Assembly (NCBI RefSeq): GCF_003323745.1
Contig: NZ_QOIL01000029.1
Span: 52,614 to 116,613 of the forward strand
From: Sphaerisporangium album
GTDB lineage: Bacteria > Actinomycetota > Actinomycetes > Streptosporangiales > Streptosporangiaceae
Direction: 5' to 3'
Length of the DNA stretch: 64,000 bases
Below, piece by piece: positions 58,029 through 64,000 of this stretch. Made by a program: the position numbers and the translations under genes. The first letter of the stretch is position 1. The number at the start of each line of letters is the position of its first letter. The notes under the pieces were generated by a model. The model searched no databases. It was given only the letters and a program-made list of their open reading frames with translations, and was not told the origin of the DNA.

Positions 58029-58453
58029 ACGGTCGTGGGGGGCTCGTCCACGGGGGACGCCGGGCGGGCGGCCGGCTGCTGCGGAGCCGGGGCGGGAGAG
58101 GACGGGGCCTGGTCCCGCGGTCCCCACTCCTTGCGGACGTTCTGCACACCCTGGTCCCAGTACGACTGGGCCTGGTGCCAGGTCGACCGCGGGTCGCTCT
58201 TCTGCTTGCCGATCAGGTCCTGGACGATCGAGGTGCGCTTGGTCTCTTCGGGGATCAGCAGCCACGCGACGGCGTAGATGCCCACCCCGAGGCCACCGAA
58301 GAAGGTGGCGACGGCGAGCCCGATGCGGAGGATGTTGGCGTCGATGCCGATGAATTCGGCGGCGCCGGAGCAGACACCGGCGACGATCCTGCCCTCGCGG
58401 GTGCGGCGCAGTTCTTTGACTGTGGAGTGGCCGTGGATGTTCATCTCGTTCAT
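58025..58453 (-). CDS. PspC-domain membrane protein
   Basis: A 142-residue protein. The PspC domain (~12-70) reads KELRRTREGRIVAGVCSGAA, EFIGIDANILRIGLAVATFF, GGLGVGIYAVAWLLIPEE, with a conserved membrane hairpin. The rest is a charged segment then a Pro/Ala/Gln-rich tail (~110-142). PspC proteins sense envelope stress and can interact with kinases or sigma systems. ATG 58453 is used; ATG 58444 is possible. The upstream 300 bp to the tRNA-Lys gene contains no other gene. Confidence 0.9.
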   Translation of the reverse strand: MNEMNIHGHSTVKELRRTREGRIVAGVCSGAAEFIGIDANILRIGLAVATFFGGLGVGIYAVAWLLIPEETKRTSIVQDLIGKQKSDPRSTWHQAQSYWDQGVQNVRKEWGPRDQAPSSPAPAPQQPAARPASPVDEPPTTV

Positions 58454-58752
58454 GTCTCAAGACTGCCCTCAGGGCCTCTGATCGCACATCGGGATTCCCC
58501 CTGGCCCTACCCTGGTGACGCCCTGAAGCCTCATTGCCTTCCCCCCACGCTTGGACCCTCCCCTGTCAGGGAACGAGGACCAGGGACGCCCTCTGCCGAG
58601 CGGAACGACGCACTCTGCCCCGAGGCACCAAATACCTGACGTGGGGACGTGACGGACACGAACCCGGCCACCGGAGGTACACCACCATCGACCCGGCAAC
58701 CGGCTAGCCAGTCGCGTAAGGCACGGTACTCTCAGTACCCTGCAATCCAACT

Positions 58753-58827
58753 GGGCCGCTAGCTCAATGGCAGAGCTGCGGACTTTTAATCCGTAGGTTC
58801 AGGGTTCGAGTCCCTGGCGGCCCACCA
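58753..58827 (+). tRNA. tRNA-Lys (TTT) with encoded CCA; integration site
   Basis: Complete cloverleaf: acceptor GGGCCGC/GCGGCCC, D-arm AGCTCAATGGCAGAGCT, anticodon loop CTTTTAA, T-arm AGGGTTCGAGTCCCT, discriminator A then CCA at 58825-58827. A tyrosine integrase gene reads toward its 3' end 280 nt away, so this is the likely att site. The encoded CCA may come from the element, since the three other tRNA genes here lack it. Confidence 0.95.
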
Positions 58828-59107
58828 GCCAACCCCTTGATCACCGGCCCCGCCCCAGGGGCCCTTTTGATCTCCTGCCGGACCATTGCCAGACCATCCC
58901 GCAGACGATCATGGACGAACCGCACCCTCGTGGACCGCGCCGCCATCGAGGAGGGCGTCACGCTCGTCCACAAGTCCCAGCACGGCCGCTACGATGAGCC
59001 ACGCGCGGTCGGGTACGAACCGCGAAGTGAGGCCGGGCTTCCCGCCGGATGACGGGCACCCGGCCATCGCGTTTTCATCCCTGGAAGCAACGTGCGAATC
59101 GACGCCA

Positions 59108-60502
59108 TCATGCTTCCTGCCGACGGGGAATGATCGCCACCGTGGCCTCGGCGGCCGCCTCGGCGAGCTCGGGCACGACGTTGGTGTAGGTGTCGGCGGT
59201 GAACCAGTACTGCCGGTGTCCCAGGGTCGCGCTGACCACCTTCATGTCGACGCCGGCCGCGAGCATGATGGTGGCCGCGGCGTGCCTCATGTCGTGCAGC
59301 CGCACCGGCGGCAAGCCGGACTTCTTCACCAGCCACTCGGTGTGGTCGGTCAGCCCGTTGAGGTCCAGCGGCCGGCCCAGCCGGTCGGTGAACACGCGCC
59401 CGGAGTTGGCCCAGTCCTCGCCCGCCGCGAGCTGGTCGGCGGCCTGCACCTTGCGCCAGGCCTTGAGCAGCCGCACGTTGATGTCGTCGAGATGGACGAC
59501 GCGCCGCGAGCTGTCGGACTTGATGCCGGCGTCGGCCTCGGCCTCCTCGTCCTCCAGGACGCTGATGGTCTTGGTGCCGTCCAGGTCGGTGTCCGACCAC
59601 TCCAGGCAACCGGCTTCACCGCGCCGTAGTCCGCGGGTGATAACCAGGTGGTACAGGGCGTAGAGCCGTTCGTCCCACTCCACAAGCAGGTCCAGGAACT
59701 GCCCCGCCAGCGCGGGCGTCCAGACCATGACCGGGCTCGGCCGCGGCACCGGCCGCCGGTCAGCCGGCTCCTTGGCGGCCTCGTCGGCGACCAGCTCCCG
59801 CCACCGCGCGACCCGCTCCGGGGTCCACAGGAGCGGACGCCTCTTCTTGGCCGCCGTCAGCTCGATGTGCTTGCTCGGGTCATGGGTGATCTTCTTCTGG
59901 CGTCTGGCCGTCGATAGGGCGCTGGACAGCGTCGCGTGCACGCGTCGGATGCGCGCTGGGGAAAGCGGCTTGCTGATGTGCAACTGGCCCGGCCTGGCGC
60001 CTTCCCATGCGGCGACGGTCCGCACGGCCAACAGCCTGCGCAGCATTTCGCTCGGCGGGCCTTCCAGCGGCCGGTTGATCTGCTCCATCGCCTGGTACAG
60101 CTTCTCCAGGTGCTCATCGCTCAGGTCCGCCAGATACAGATGCCCAAGCCCAGGCTCCAAGTAGAGGTCGATGTGCTCGAGGTATCCCGCCCGGGTCGAC
60201 TCGGCCAGGCTCTTCTTCCCGGCCACCCACTGGCGCAGGAACGGCCCGACCTTCAGGCGCCGGTCGGCTATCGGGCTGCCGGTGTTCCCCTCGGCCTCCA
60301 GGCGCACGGCCGCGTCGTCGGCGTCGCTCTTCTTGGTGAACGGGCCAGCCCACGGGCGGCGCCGCTTGCCGTCCGGGCTTGCCGGTGCCTCGTAGCGCAC
60401 CCACCAGGCGCCATGAGACCGCCTGGCCAGATTGGGACATGCCTGTCCGAGTTTCTTGCCGTCACCTCCTCGGCAGTTGCACCGTTTGCCGACCCAGGCC
60501 AT
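59108..60502 (-). CDS. int: Tyrosine recombinase / phage-type integrase
   Basis: A 464-residue integrase, full length. An N-terminal zinc-ribbon-like and AP2-type arm-binding part (CNCRGGDGKKLGQACPNLAR; WWVRYEAPASPDGKRRRPWA) precedes a SAM-like core-binding domain (VGPFLRQWVAGKKSLAESTR). The catalytic residues are Arg in LVITRGLRRGEAGCLEW, His-x-x-Arg in RLHDMRHAAATIMLAAGVD, His in LGHRQYWF and Tyr in TADTYTNVVPE. AGGAGG lies before ATG 60502. It should integrate the element at tRNA-Lys, reading toward that site. Confidence 0.95.
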   Translation of the reverse strand: MAWVGKRCNCRGGDGKKLGQACPNLARRSHGAWWVRYEAPASPDGKRRRPWAGPFTKKSDADDAAVRLEAEGNTGSPIADRRLKVGPFLRQWVAGKKSLAESTRAGYLEHIDLYLEPGLGHLYLADLSDEHLEKLYQAMEQINRPLEGPPSEMLRRLLAVRTVAAWEGARPGQLHISKPLSPARIRRVHATLSSALSTARRQKKITHDPSKHIELTAAKKRRPLLWTPERVARWRELVADEAAKEPADRRPVPRPSPVMVWTPALAGQFLDLLVEWDERLYALYHLVITRGLRRGEAGCLEWSDTDLDGTKTISVLEDEEAEADAGIKSDSSRRVVHLDDINVRLLKAWRKVQAADQLAAGEDWANSGRVFTDRLGRPLDLNGLTDHTEWLVKKSGLPPVRLHDMRHAAATIMLAAGVDMKVVSATLGHRQYWFTADTYTNVVPELAEAAAEATVAIIPRRQEA

Positions 60503-60510
60503 GCCCCCTC

Positions 60511-60906
60511 CTACAGGTGGCGGAGTATGTACGCCGTACTGCCGGCCAGTCCGTCGGCGACGTCCTGGGGCATCGTGCCGTGCTGCACGTACAGGCTGAT
60601 CAAGTACGGGGAGGTGTCGGCGTCAACGATTTGCCCGTCGAGTTCCTCCAGGTGGCAGGCCACCGTAGGCGTGACGCCGGGGATGAGAATGCCGGACAGT
60701 GCGGACAGGGTTCGGTGGATCAACTGCTCAAACGGCACCAACACCGCGGGGTCCAACCCGCAGGCCTCGTCGATGAGCACCCTGAATCGACGGCCCCGGC
60801 GCCAGGTGATGACATGGTCATGTGCCAAGCGGGCGACCGGGACCATCGCATATGTGAGCGTGAGTAACTGAGACACGAGTACCAACCTGAAGACGTCGGT
60901 TGTCAC
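60511..60906 (-). CDS. Element-borne protein of unknown function
   Basis: A 131-residue protein. FRLVLVSQLLTLTYAMVPVA may be one hydrophobic helix; the remainder is mixed (RGRRFRVLIDEACGLDPAVL; LVPFEQLIHRTLSALSGILI; QHGTMPQDVADGLAGSTAYI). It ends 8 nt before the integrase start, so the two are probably co-transcribed. The start is unclear: GTG 60906 lacks a ribosome-binding site, and ATG 60846 is possible. No family recognised. Confidence 0.6.
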   Translation of the reverse strand: MTTDVFRLVLVSQLLTLTYAMVPVARLAHDHVITWRRGRRFRVLIDEACGLDPAVLVPFEQLIHRTLSALSGILIPGVTPTVACHLEELDGQIVDADTSPYLISLYVQHGTMPQDVADGLAGSTAYILRHL

Positions 60907-60973
60907 TGAGTGATTAGAACTTTACTCACAGTCGAATGATGATTCCTCATCGTGGCCGGACCGATACGGGCTG

Positions 60974-61378
60974 CTACGTCTCCATGTGCCGCGCCAGATC
61001 GACCGCCATCCGCCTCAGCCGCTCGCGTCCTTGCTCGTCGAGGCCGGGTGGCACCCGTACCGCCAACCACTCGTCCGAGTCCACCGGTACCTCTGTGACC
61101 TCCACGCCCAGCCACTGCGCCGCCGCCAGACGTGCCAGGTTTTCCACCGGCTCTCCCATGGCCGCCGCCAGCGCGCGCAGCCGGCGCAGGTCGGGGGCCC
61201 GCTCCATCGCGTTGCTCACGATGTCGTTGACCCACCCATGGCTCGGGCTGAGCCCCGAGATCGGATCTCTGGCGCGGCGAGCGAGCTCTCGAACACTTAA
61301 CCCGGTCCGCTCAAGATATGCGACCACATATCGGGTCAAATTGTCACGCAGCACGTCGCCGGTCCCACCACTCGGCAT
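60974..61378 (-). CDS. XRE-like helix-turn-helix protein, probable element repressor
   Basis: A 134-residue protein: LRDNLTRYVVAYLERTGLSV, RELARRARDPISGLSPSHGW, VNDIVSNAMERAPDLRRLRA, LAAAMGEPVENLARLAAAQW. This is an XRE-type HTH with a loop insertion, then a C-terminal segment (DEWLAVRVPPGLDEQGRERL) for dimerisation or sensing. AGAGGA precedes ATG 61378. It is divergent from the excisionase gene, the normal place of a regulator controlling excision. Confidence 0.8.
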   Translation of the reverse strand: MPSGGTGDVLRDNLTRYVVAYLERTGLSVRELARRARDPISGLSPSHGWVNDIVSNAMERAPDLRRLRALAAAMGEPVENLARLAAAQWLGVEVTEVPVDSDEWLAVRVPPGLDEQGRERLRRMAVDLARHMET

Positions 61379-61697
61379 CGTGGTCCTCTCACCTCGCCGG
61401 TCGCTGGACTTCCAGGCACCATTCGTTCACGACCGGTATCCAGCGTCAATCGGGAGGGTACTGCATGTCAGGCGCCGATCTCCGAGGACCGGACACAATC
61501 ACTAGACACTGAACGTCAACGTGCGTTACTGTGCGGTGCTGTACGGAGAATAAGTCAACGACAGGAGGTCCCGTCATCCCTTGGATGACGCTTGACGACC
61601 CGGAAGCGGCGCCCGTGCACGGAATTCGCAGTACACGCAATCCGTCTGTCAGCCAGCCATTTCCACTCTCAGCCTGACTGGAGGATAAGTCAACACC
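61379..61697. promoter_or_regulatory. Divergent control region of the element, with repeated GTCAAC boxes
   Basis: The 319-bp gap between repressor-like and excisionase genes contains the direct repeat ATAAGTCAAC at 61550-61559 and 61686-61695, plus a further GTCAAC at 61515-61520. The second copy lies just before the excisionase ATG, between GGAGG and the start codon. They are candidate operators. A 30-codon frame at 61585-61677 was noted but lacks a well-spaced ribosome-binding site. Confidence 0.45.
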
Positions 61698-61943
61698 ATG
61701 CCGAACAGGAAGCCGAAGACGGCGCCCCCACGCGCTCCCGCCACGGCTAGCGCGCCTGGCGACGATCCGTGGCTGTACTTCGAGGACGTCTGCGCCCTGC
61801 ACGAGATCGAAGTTCGGACGCTGCGTCACCTGCGGGCCCACGGAGAGGGCCCGCCCTTCATCAGGGTCGGCCGCCGTCTGCGTATCCGCAGGTCCCAGGC
61901 CCAGAAGTGGTTCACCGACAAGTACGAGCGCGCCGGCCAGTGA
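61698..61943 (+). CDS. xis: AlpA/excisionase-like helix-turn-helix protein
   Basis: An 81-residue protein with a MerR/AlpA-type winged helix: WLYFEDVCALHEIEVRTLRH, LRAHGEGPPFIRVGRRLRIR, RSQAQKWFTDKYER. The 20-residue N-terminus is Pro/Ala/Lys-rich. Such proteins direct excision or activate integrase genes in integrative elements. GGAGG is 13 nt upstream, which is wide, so translation may be weak or regulated through the ATAAGTCAAC repeat that fills the gap. Confidence 0.85.
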   Translation: MPNRKPKTAPPRAPATASAPGDDPWLYFEDVCALHEIEVRTLRHLRAHGEGPPFIRVGRRLRIRRSQAQKWFTDKYERAGQ

Positions 61944-62010
61944 CAACGGCGCCCCCGGCCGGGTGCACGGCGCGGGGGCGACAGCCTGAACCCCCAGGAG
62001 GGATCAGTAC

Positions 62011-62478
62011 ATGAAGCGTAACGCCATCCCACCCCCCGAAACCGAGGCCCTTCTCACCCCGGGCGAGGTCGCCAAGATGTTCCGCGTCGACCCCTCGACC
62101 GTCACCCGGTGGGCGAACGCGGGCAAGCTGGCGTCCATCCGAACCCCCGGCGGTGTCCGGCGCTTCTACGAGGCCGAGGTCCGGGCCCTGCTGCACGGCA
62201 AGCCGAGCGACATGCACGGCGTGGAGCAGGCCGCCACGGACTGGCCCCGGCACAGCGTCGGTGTCGAGCCCGTCACCGCCGAGCTGCGCCAGGCCGACCC
62301 CTCGGTGCCTCTCGCCGCGCGGAAGGCGGTCGTCGAGCGGCGCGAGGGGCGGTTCGGCAAGGTGTGCACGACCGACCTCGACATCGCGGACATGGGCCTG
62401 ACCGACCTGGAGGCCGCCGCCAGCAGCTACGCCCGCACCTACGGCGCCACCTACCTGCCCGCCGGTGGCGCCCGATGA
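62011..62478 (+). CDS. BldC-like MerR-type DNA-binding protein with C-terminal extension
   Basis: A 155-residue protein. Residues ~12-65 are close to BldC: LLTPGEVAKMFRVDPSTVTR, WANAGKLASIRTPGGVRRFY, EAEVRALLHG. BldC itself is ~68 residues and binds direct repeats cooperatively. Here ~85 further residues follow (QAATDWPRHSVGVEPVTAEL; CTTDLDIADMGLTDLEAAAS), unlike anything I recognise. AGGAGGG precedes ATG 62011. Its stop overlaps the next start (ATGA). Probably an element regulator of excision or replication genes. Confidence 0.85.
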   Translation: MKRNAIPPPETEALLTPGEVAKMFRVDPSTVTRWANAGKLASIRTPGGVRRFYEAEVRALLHGKPSDMHGVEQAATDWPRHSVGVEPVTAELRQADPSVPLAARKAVVERREGRFGKVCTTDLDIADMGLTDLEAAASSYARTYGATYLPAGGAR

Positions 62479-62918
62479 TCGACCACGCAGACAACACCAC
62501 GATCCTCGGCCGCCAGCAGCGCGCCGCCGTCGTCATGCTGCGACTGCTCGCCCACGACCTGCCCGCCGTGAGCTGGGGCATCAGCAGCGTGGGCAGCATT
62601 CGCCGCTCCGACCGCGACGCGATCGAGCTGGAGGGCCAGCTGGGATCGGACTACCAGGAGGACATCCGCCGGCAGGCCGCGCTGGAGGCATGGGCGACCG
62701 AGCTCGGCGTCTCGCCACGGTGGACGTCGTACAGGGACGGGCAGGGCGGCAAGCTTTTCGTCACGACGGTGATCACCGGAGTCCAGGTGGAGATCTGGAC
62801 AGTCCTGAACGCCTGCCCAGCCGAATACCGGCCCCCGGTGGAGGTCGGCGGCGACCCGGAATCGGACCCGGCCACCGAGGCCGAGCACCTCGCGGAGAAG
62901 GCCGGGGTGACCGGTTGA
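62475..62918 (+). CDS. Element-borne protein of unknown function (147 aa)
   Basis: A 147-residue protein, coupled by overlap to its upstream (ATGA) and downstream (TGATG) neighbours. It reads RQQRAAVVMLRLLAHDLPAV, SSVGSIRRSDRDAIELEGQL, LEAWATELGVSPRWTSYRDG, GKLFVTTVITGVQVEIWTVL: an alpha-beta protein with a C-terminal Asp/Glu-rich tail. No family or catalytic pattern recognised. Conserved overlap with neighbours is the main sign that it is real. Confidence 0.75.
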   Translation: MIDHADNTTILGRQQRAAVVMLRLLAHDLPAVSWGISSVGSIRRSDRDAIELEGQLGSDYQEDIRRQAALEAWATELGVSPRWTSYRDGQGGKLFVTTVITGVQVEIWTVLNACPAEYRPPVEVGGDPESDPATEAEHLAEKAGVTG

Positions 62919-63529
62919 TGGCCACCACCGCCGAGGTTCTGCGTAACGCCGCCAACCTCATCTCCACTCAGCACCCGACGCAGGCGAGCGCGGTCACCGC
63001 GATCCGCCTGGCCGCCGGGCTGGGCGGCCGGGCGAACGACCTGGCGAACGGGACGCTGCTCGTCCTGGCCCGCCACCTGCACTACGGCGACGTTGAGGAG
63101 GGCAACCCGCAGCGGTTCGCGCAGTCCGAGCGCCACCTGGAGCGCTGGAGCACGATCACCAGGCCCGAGGAGATGGTGAGCGAGCTGCGCCGCGCGGCCG
63201 ACGTCGTGGCCGAGTCCGTCCTGCCCGCTGCCGATCGGATCCTGGCCGCTGTGGCCGAGACCCTCATCCAACTGGGCGACGTCTCCCACGGGCGGGTCAT
63301 CATGGCCGCCGCCGTGCTGGCCTCCCGCCACGAACTCACCCCGCGCGAGGTGGCCGAGATGGCCGCCGCCGACAGCCATAGCGAGGTCGCCCGGGCGGCG
63401 TGGGCCGAGGGCAAGCGCCTGCTGGCCGCCGCAGACGCCTACGGCGAAGCCCTGCCCGACCCCCACGCCACCTACAAGCCCCAACCCGATCCCGGCGCCT
63501 GTCCGGTCAGCCCCGCCGATGGCGGTTGA
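62918..63529 (+). CDS. Element-borne helical protein of unknown function (203 aa)
   Basis: A 203-residue, mostly helical protein: AEVLRNAANLISTQHPTQAS, LLVLARHLHYGDVEEGNPQR, ERHLERWSTITRPEEMVSEL, RRAADVVAESVLPAADRILA, ending in a Pro/Asp-rich tail (~180-203). The start shares a base with the upstream stop (TGATG) and its end overlaps the SWIM gene by 11 nt. No recognised family. Coupled to a chain of element genes. Confidence 0.75.
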   Translation: MATTAEVLRNAANLISTQHPTQASAVTAIRLAAGLGGRANDLANGTLLVLARHLHYGDVEEGNPQRFAQSERHLERWSTITRPEEMVSELRRAADVVAESVLPAADRILAAVAETLIQLGDVSHGRVIMAAAVLASRHELTPREVAEMAAADSHSEVARAAWAEGKRLLAAADAYGEALPDPHATYKPQPDPGACPVSPADGG

Positions 63530-63791
63530 CGTCCGCTCCAAGGCCCTCGGCTACCTGCGGTCGGGGGCCGTGCGGGTCCTGGTGGCCAGCACCATGGGGC
63601 CCGCGCGGCGGCCGTACTTCGTCGAGGCCCACGTGGACGGCCACCAGTCCACCTACATCGTCCGGTTCGAGCTGCACGAGTGGACCTGCACCTGCCATGA
63701 GGCCGACTGCGCACACGCGGCGGCCGTGCAACTGGCGACTGGCCACGAGTCGGCCGCCGCCCCTTCCCGAACCCCGAAAGGAGGCTCATGA
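63519..63791 (+). CDS. Small SWIM-type zinc-finger protein
   Basis: A 90-residue protein whose C-terminal half holds the SWIM pattern C-x-C-x(n)-C-x-H in ELHEWTCTCHEADCAHAAAV. Before it is a compact strand-rich part: ALGYLRSGAVRVLVASTMGP and RRPYFVEAHVDGHQSTYIVR. SWIM domains bind DNA or proteins and are usually attached to larger enzymes such as transposases or helicases; here the finger is nearly alone. ATG 63519 lies inside the previous gene. The stop overlaps the next start (ATGA). Confidence 0.8.
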   Translation: MAVDVRSKALGYLRSGAVRVLVASTMGPARRPYFVEAHVDGHQSTYIVRFELHEWTCTCHEADCAHAAAVQLATGHESAAAPSRTPKGGS

Positions 63792-64000
63792 TCGCGTTCG
63801 TTCGCATCGCGGCCGGCGAGCACTCGCCCCGCACGATCCTCGCCGTGTGGGCCGGCCACCTGGACGACGTGGTGTCGCAGCTGGTGTCCATGCCGGGGCT
63901 CGACATCGATCAGGTGCCTGACACCGCCCTGCCTGGGGTGGCCGAGGCGTGCGCCGAGCAGATGGGCCGCGTCGCCCTGGAGCTCGCCTTCCGCCCGGAG
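63788..64000 (+). CDS. Element-borne protein of unknown function, partial
   Basis: ATG 63788 overlaps the stop of the SWIM gene (ATGA), with AAAGGAGG about 5-6 nt upstream. The frame is open for 71 codons to the window edge: MIAFVRIAAGEHSPRTILAV, WAGHLDDVVSQLVSMPGLDI, PGVAEACAEQMGRVALELAF. No family recognised from the visible part. Confidence 0.7.
   Translation, partial: MIAFVRIAAGEHSPRTILAVWAGHLDDVVSQLVSMPGLDIDQVPDTALPGVAEACAEQMGRVALELAFRPE

Larger units (their letters stand above)
58753..64000. mobile_element. Integrative element (AICE or prophage-like) at tRNA-Lys, right end outside window
   Basis: Order from the tRNA: full-length tyrosine integrase, unknown gene, repressor-like HTH (all minus), then divergent AlpA-like excisionase, BldC-like protein and a chain of overlapping unknown genes (all plus). 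This integrase/repressor versus excisionase/replication polarity is typical of actinomycete integrative elements. The gap 58828-59107 has no supported gene and should contain the att core. No second copy of the tRNA-Lys 3' end occurs before 64000, so the far end lies beyond. Replication and transfer genes are not in view. Confidence 0.8.

Noticed and set aside
58764..58973. Minus-strand 69-residue frame ending GTRTLNLRIKSPQLCH
   Set aside because: Antisense of the tRNA-Lys gene; the same false peptide occurs wherever this tRNA is translated in reverse.
61585..61677. 30-codon frame upstream of the excisionase (possible leader peptide)
   Set aside because: The AGGAGG upstream is about 17 nt from the ATG and no protein pattern is present; kept only as a note.

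Overview
The window is high-GC DNA (about 70% by eye) with GTG and ATG starts and dense same-strand operons. Its families are actinobacterial: MmyB-type XRE regulators, WYL regulators, GAF-ANTAR proteins, SpoIIE/RsbW/STAS partner-switching proteins, a mycothiol-type maleylpyruvate isomerase and BldC-like proteins. I infer a filamentous actinomycete, possibly Streptosporangiales (Nonomuraea or Actinomadura-like). The order is a weak guess; the phylum is secure.

Layout. 1-5.1 kb holds the N-terminus of an ECF sigma factor, a copper chaperone, pyrD, a GAF-ANTAR/STAS pair, a SnoaL-like protein and a glutathionyl-hydroquinone reductase homologue. 5.1-12.1 kb holds an MMPL exporter divergent from a MarR regulator, a secreted Cys-rich protein, a nucleotidyltransferase and a membrane protein. 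12.2-18.9 kb is a small secondary-metabolism-like locus: FAD monooxygenase, MmyB-type regulator, an AAA/LuxR-like protein without DNA-binding domain, and a single-module KS-AT-ACP polyketide synthase. 19.0-27.0 kb is a seven-gene minus-strand operon that mixes partner-switching stress signalling (SpoIIE phosphatase, RsbW-like kinase, two STAS antagonists) with carbohydrate enzymes (GlgX, a DJ-1/AGE-epimerase fusion) and a second DJ-1 protein. Divergent from it is a response-regulator/thioredoxin-reductase-like fusion, tail-to-tail with a cyclic-nucleotide-binding histidine kinase. The kinase overlaps the first of two tandem IS701-like proteins that have lost catalytic-motif residues.

33.1-40.9 kb holds ALDH and MFS genes divergent from a coupled operon of three SnoaL-like proteins, two GMC oxidoreductases and a VOC protein, probably a small-molecule oxidation pathway. 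41.1-52.2 kb is ordinary accessory metabolism: a phosphotransferase, a methylenetetrahydrofolate-reductase-like protein, an aldo/keto reductase, YnfA, a Tat-exported polysaccharide lyase, a WYL regulator with an epoxide hydrolase, a maleylpyruvate isomerase, a RibD-like reductase, and an ArsR/SRPBCC pair with an apparently leaderless promoter.

The right end is shaped by tRNA-targeted integration. A tRNA-Phe/Asp/Glu cluster carries the remnant of an integrative element: a 42-bp duplicate of the tRNA-Phe 3' half lies about 1.46 kb away, with an integrase C-terminus and an IS21 fragment between. After a metallophosphoesterase, a small zinc protease, an MFS transporter and a PspC protein, a tRNA-Lys begins an apparently intact integrative element. 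It has an integrase, repressor-like HTH, AlpA-like excisionase, BldC-like protein and a chain of overlapping unknown genes, and it runs off the window end. No CRISPR array or rRNA gene was seen.
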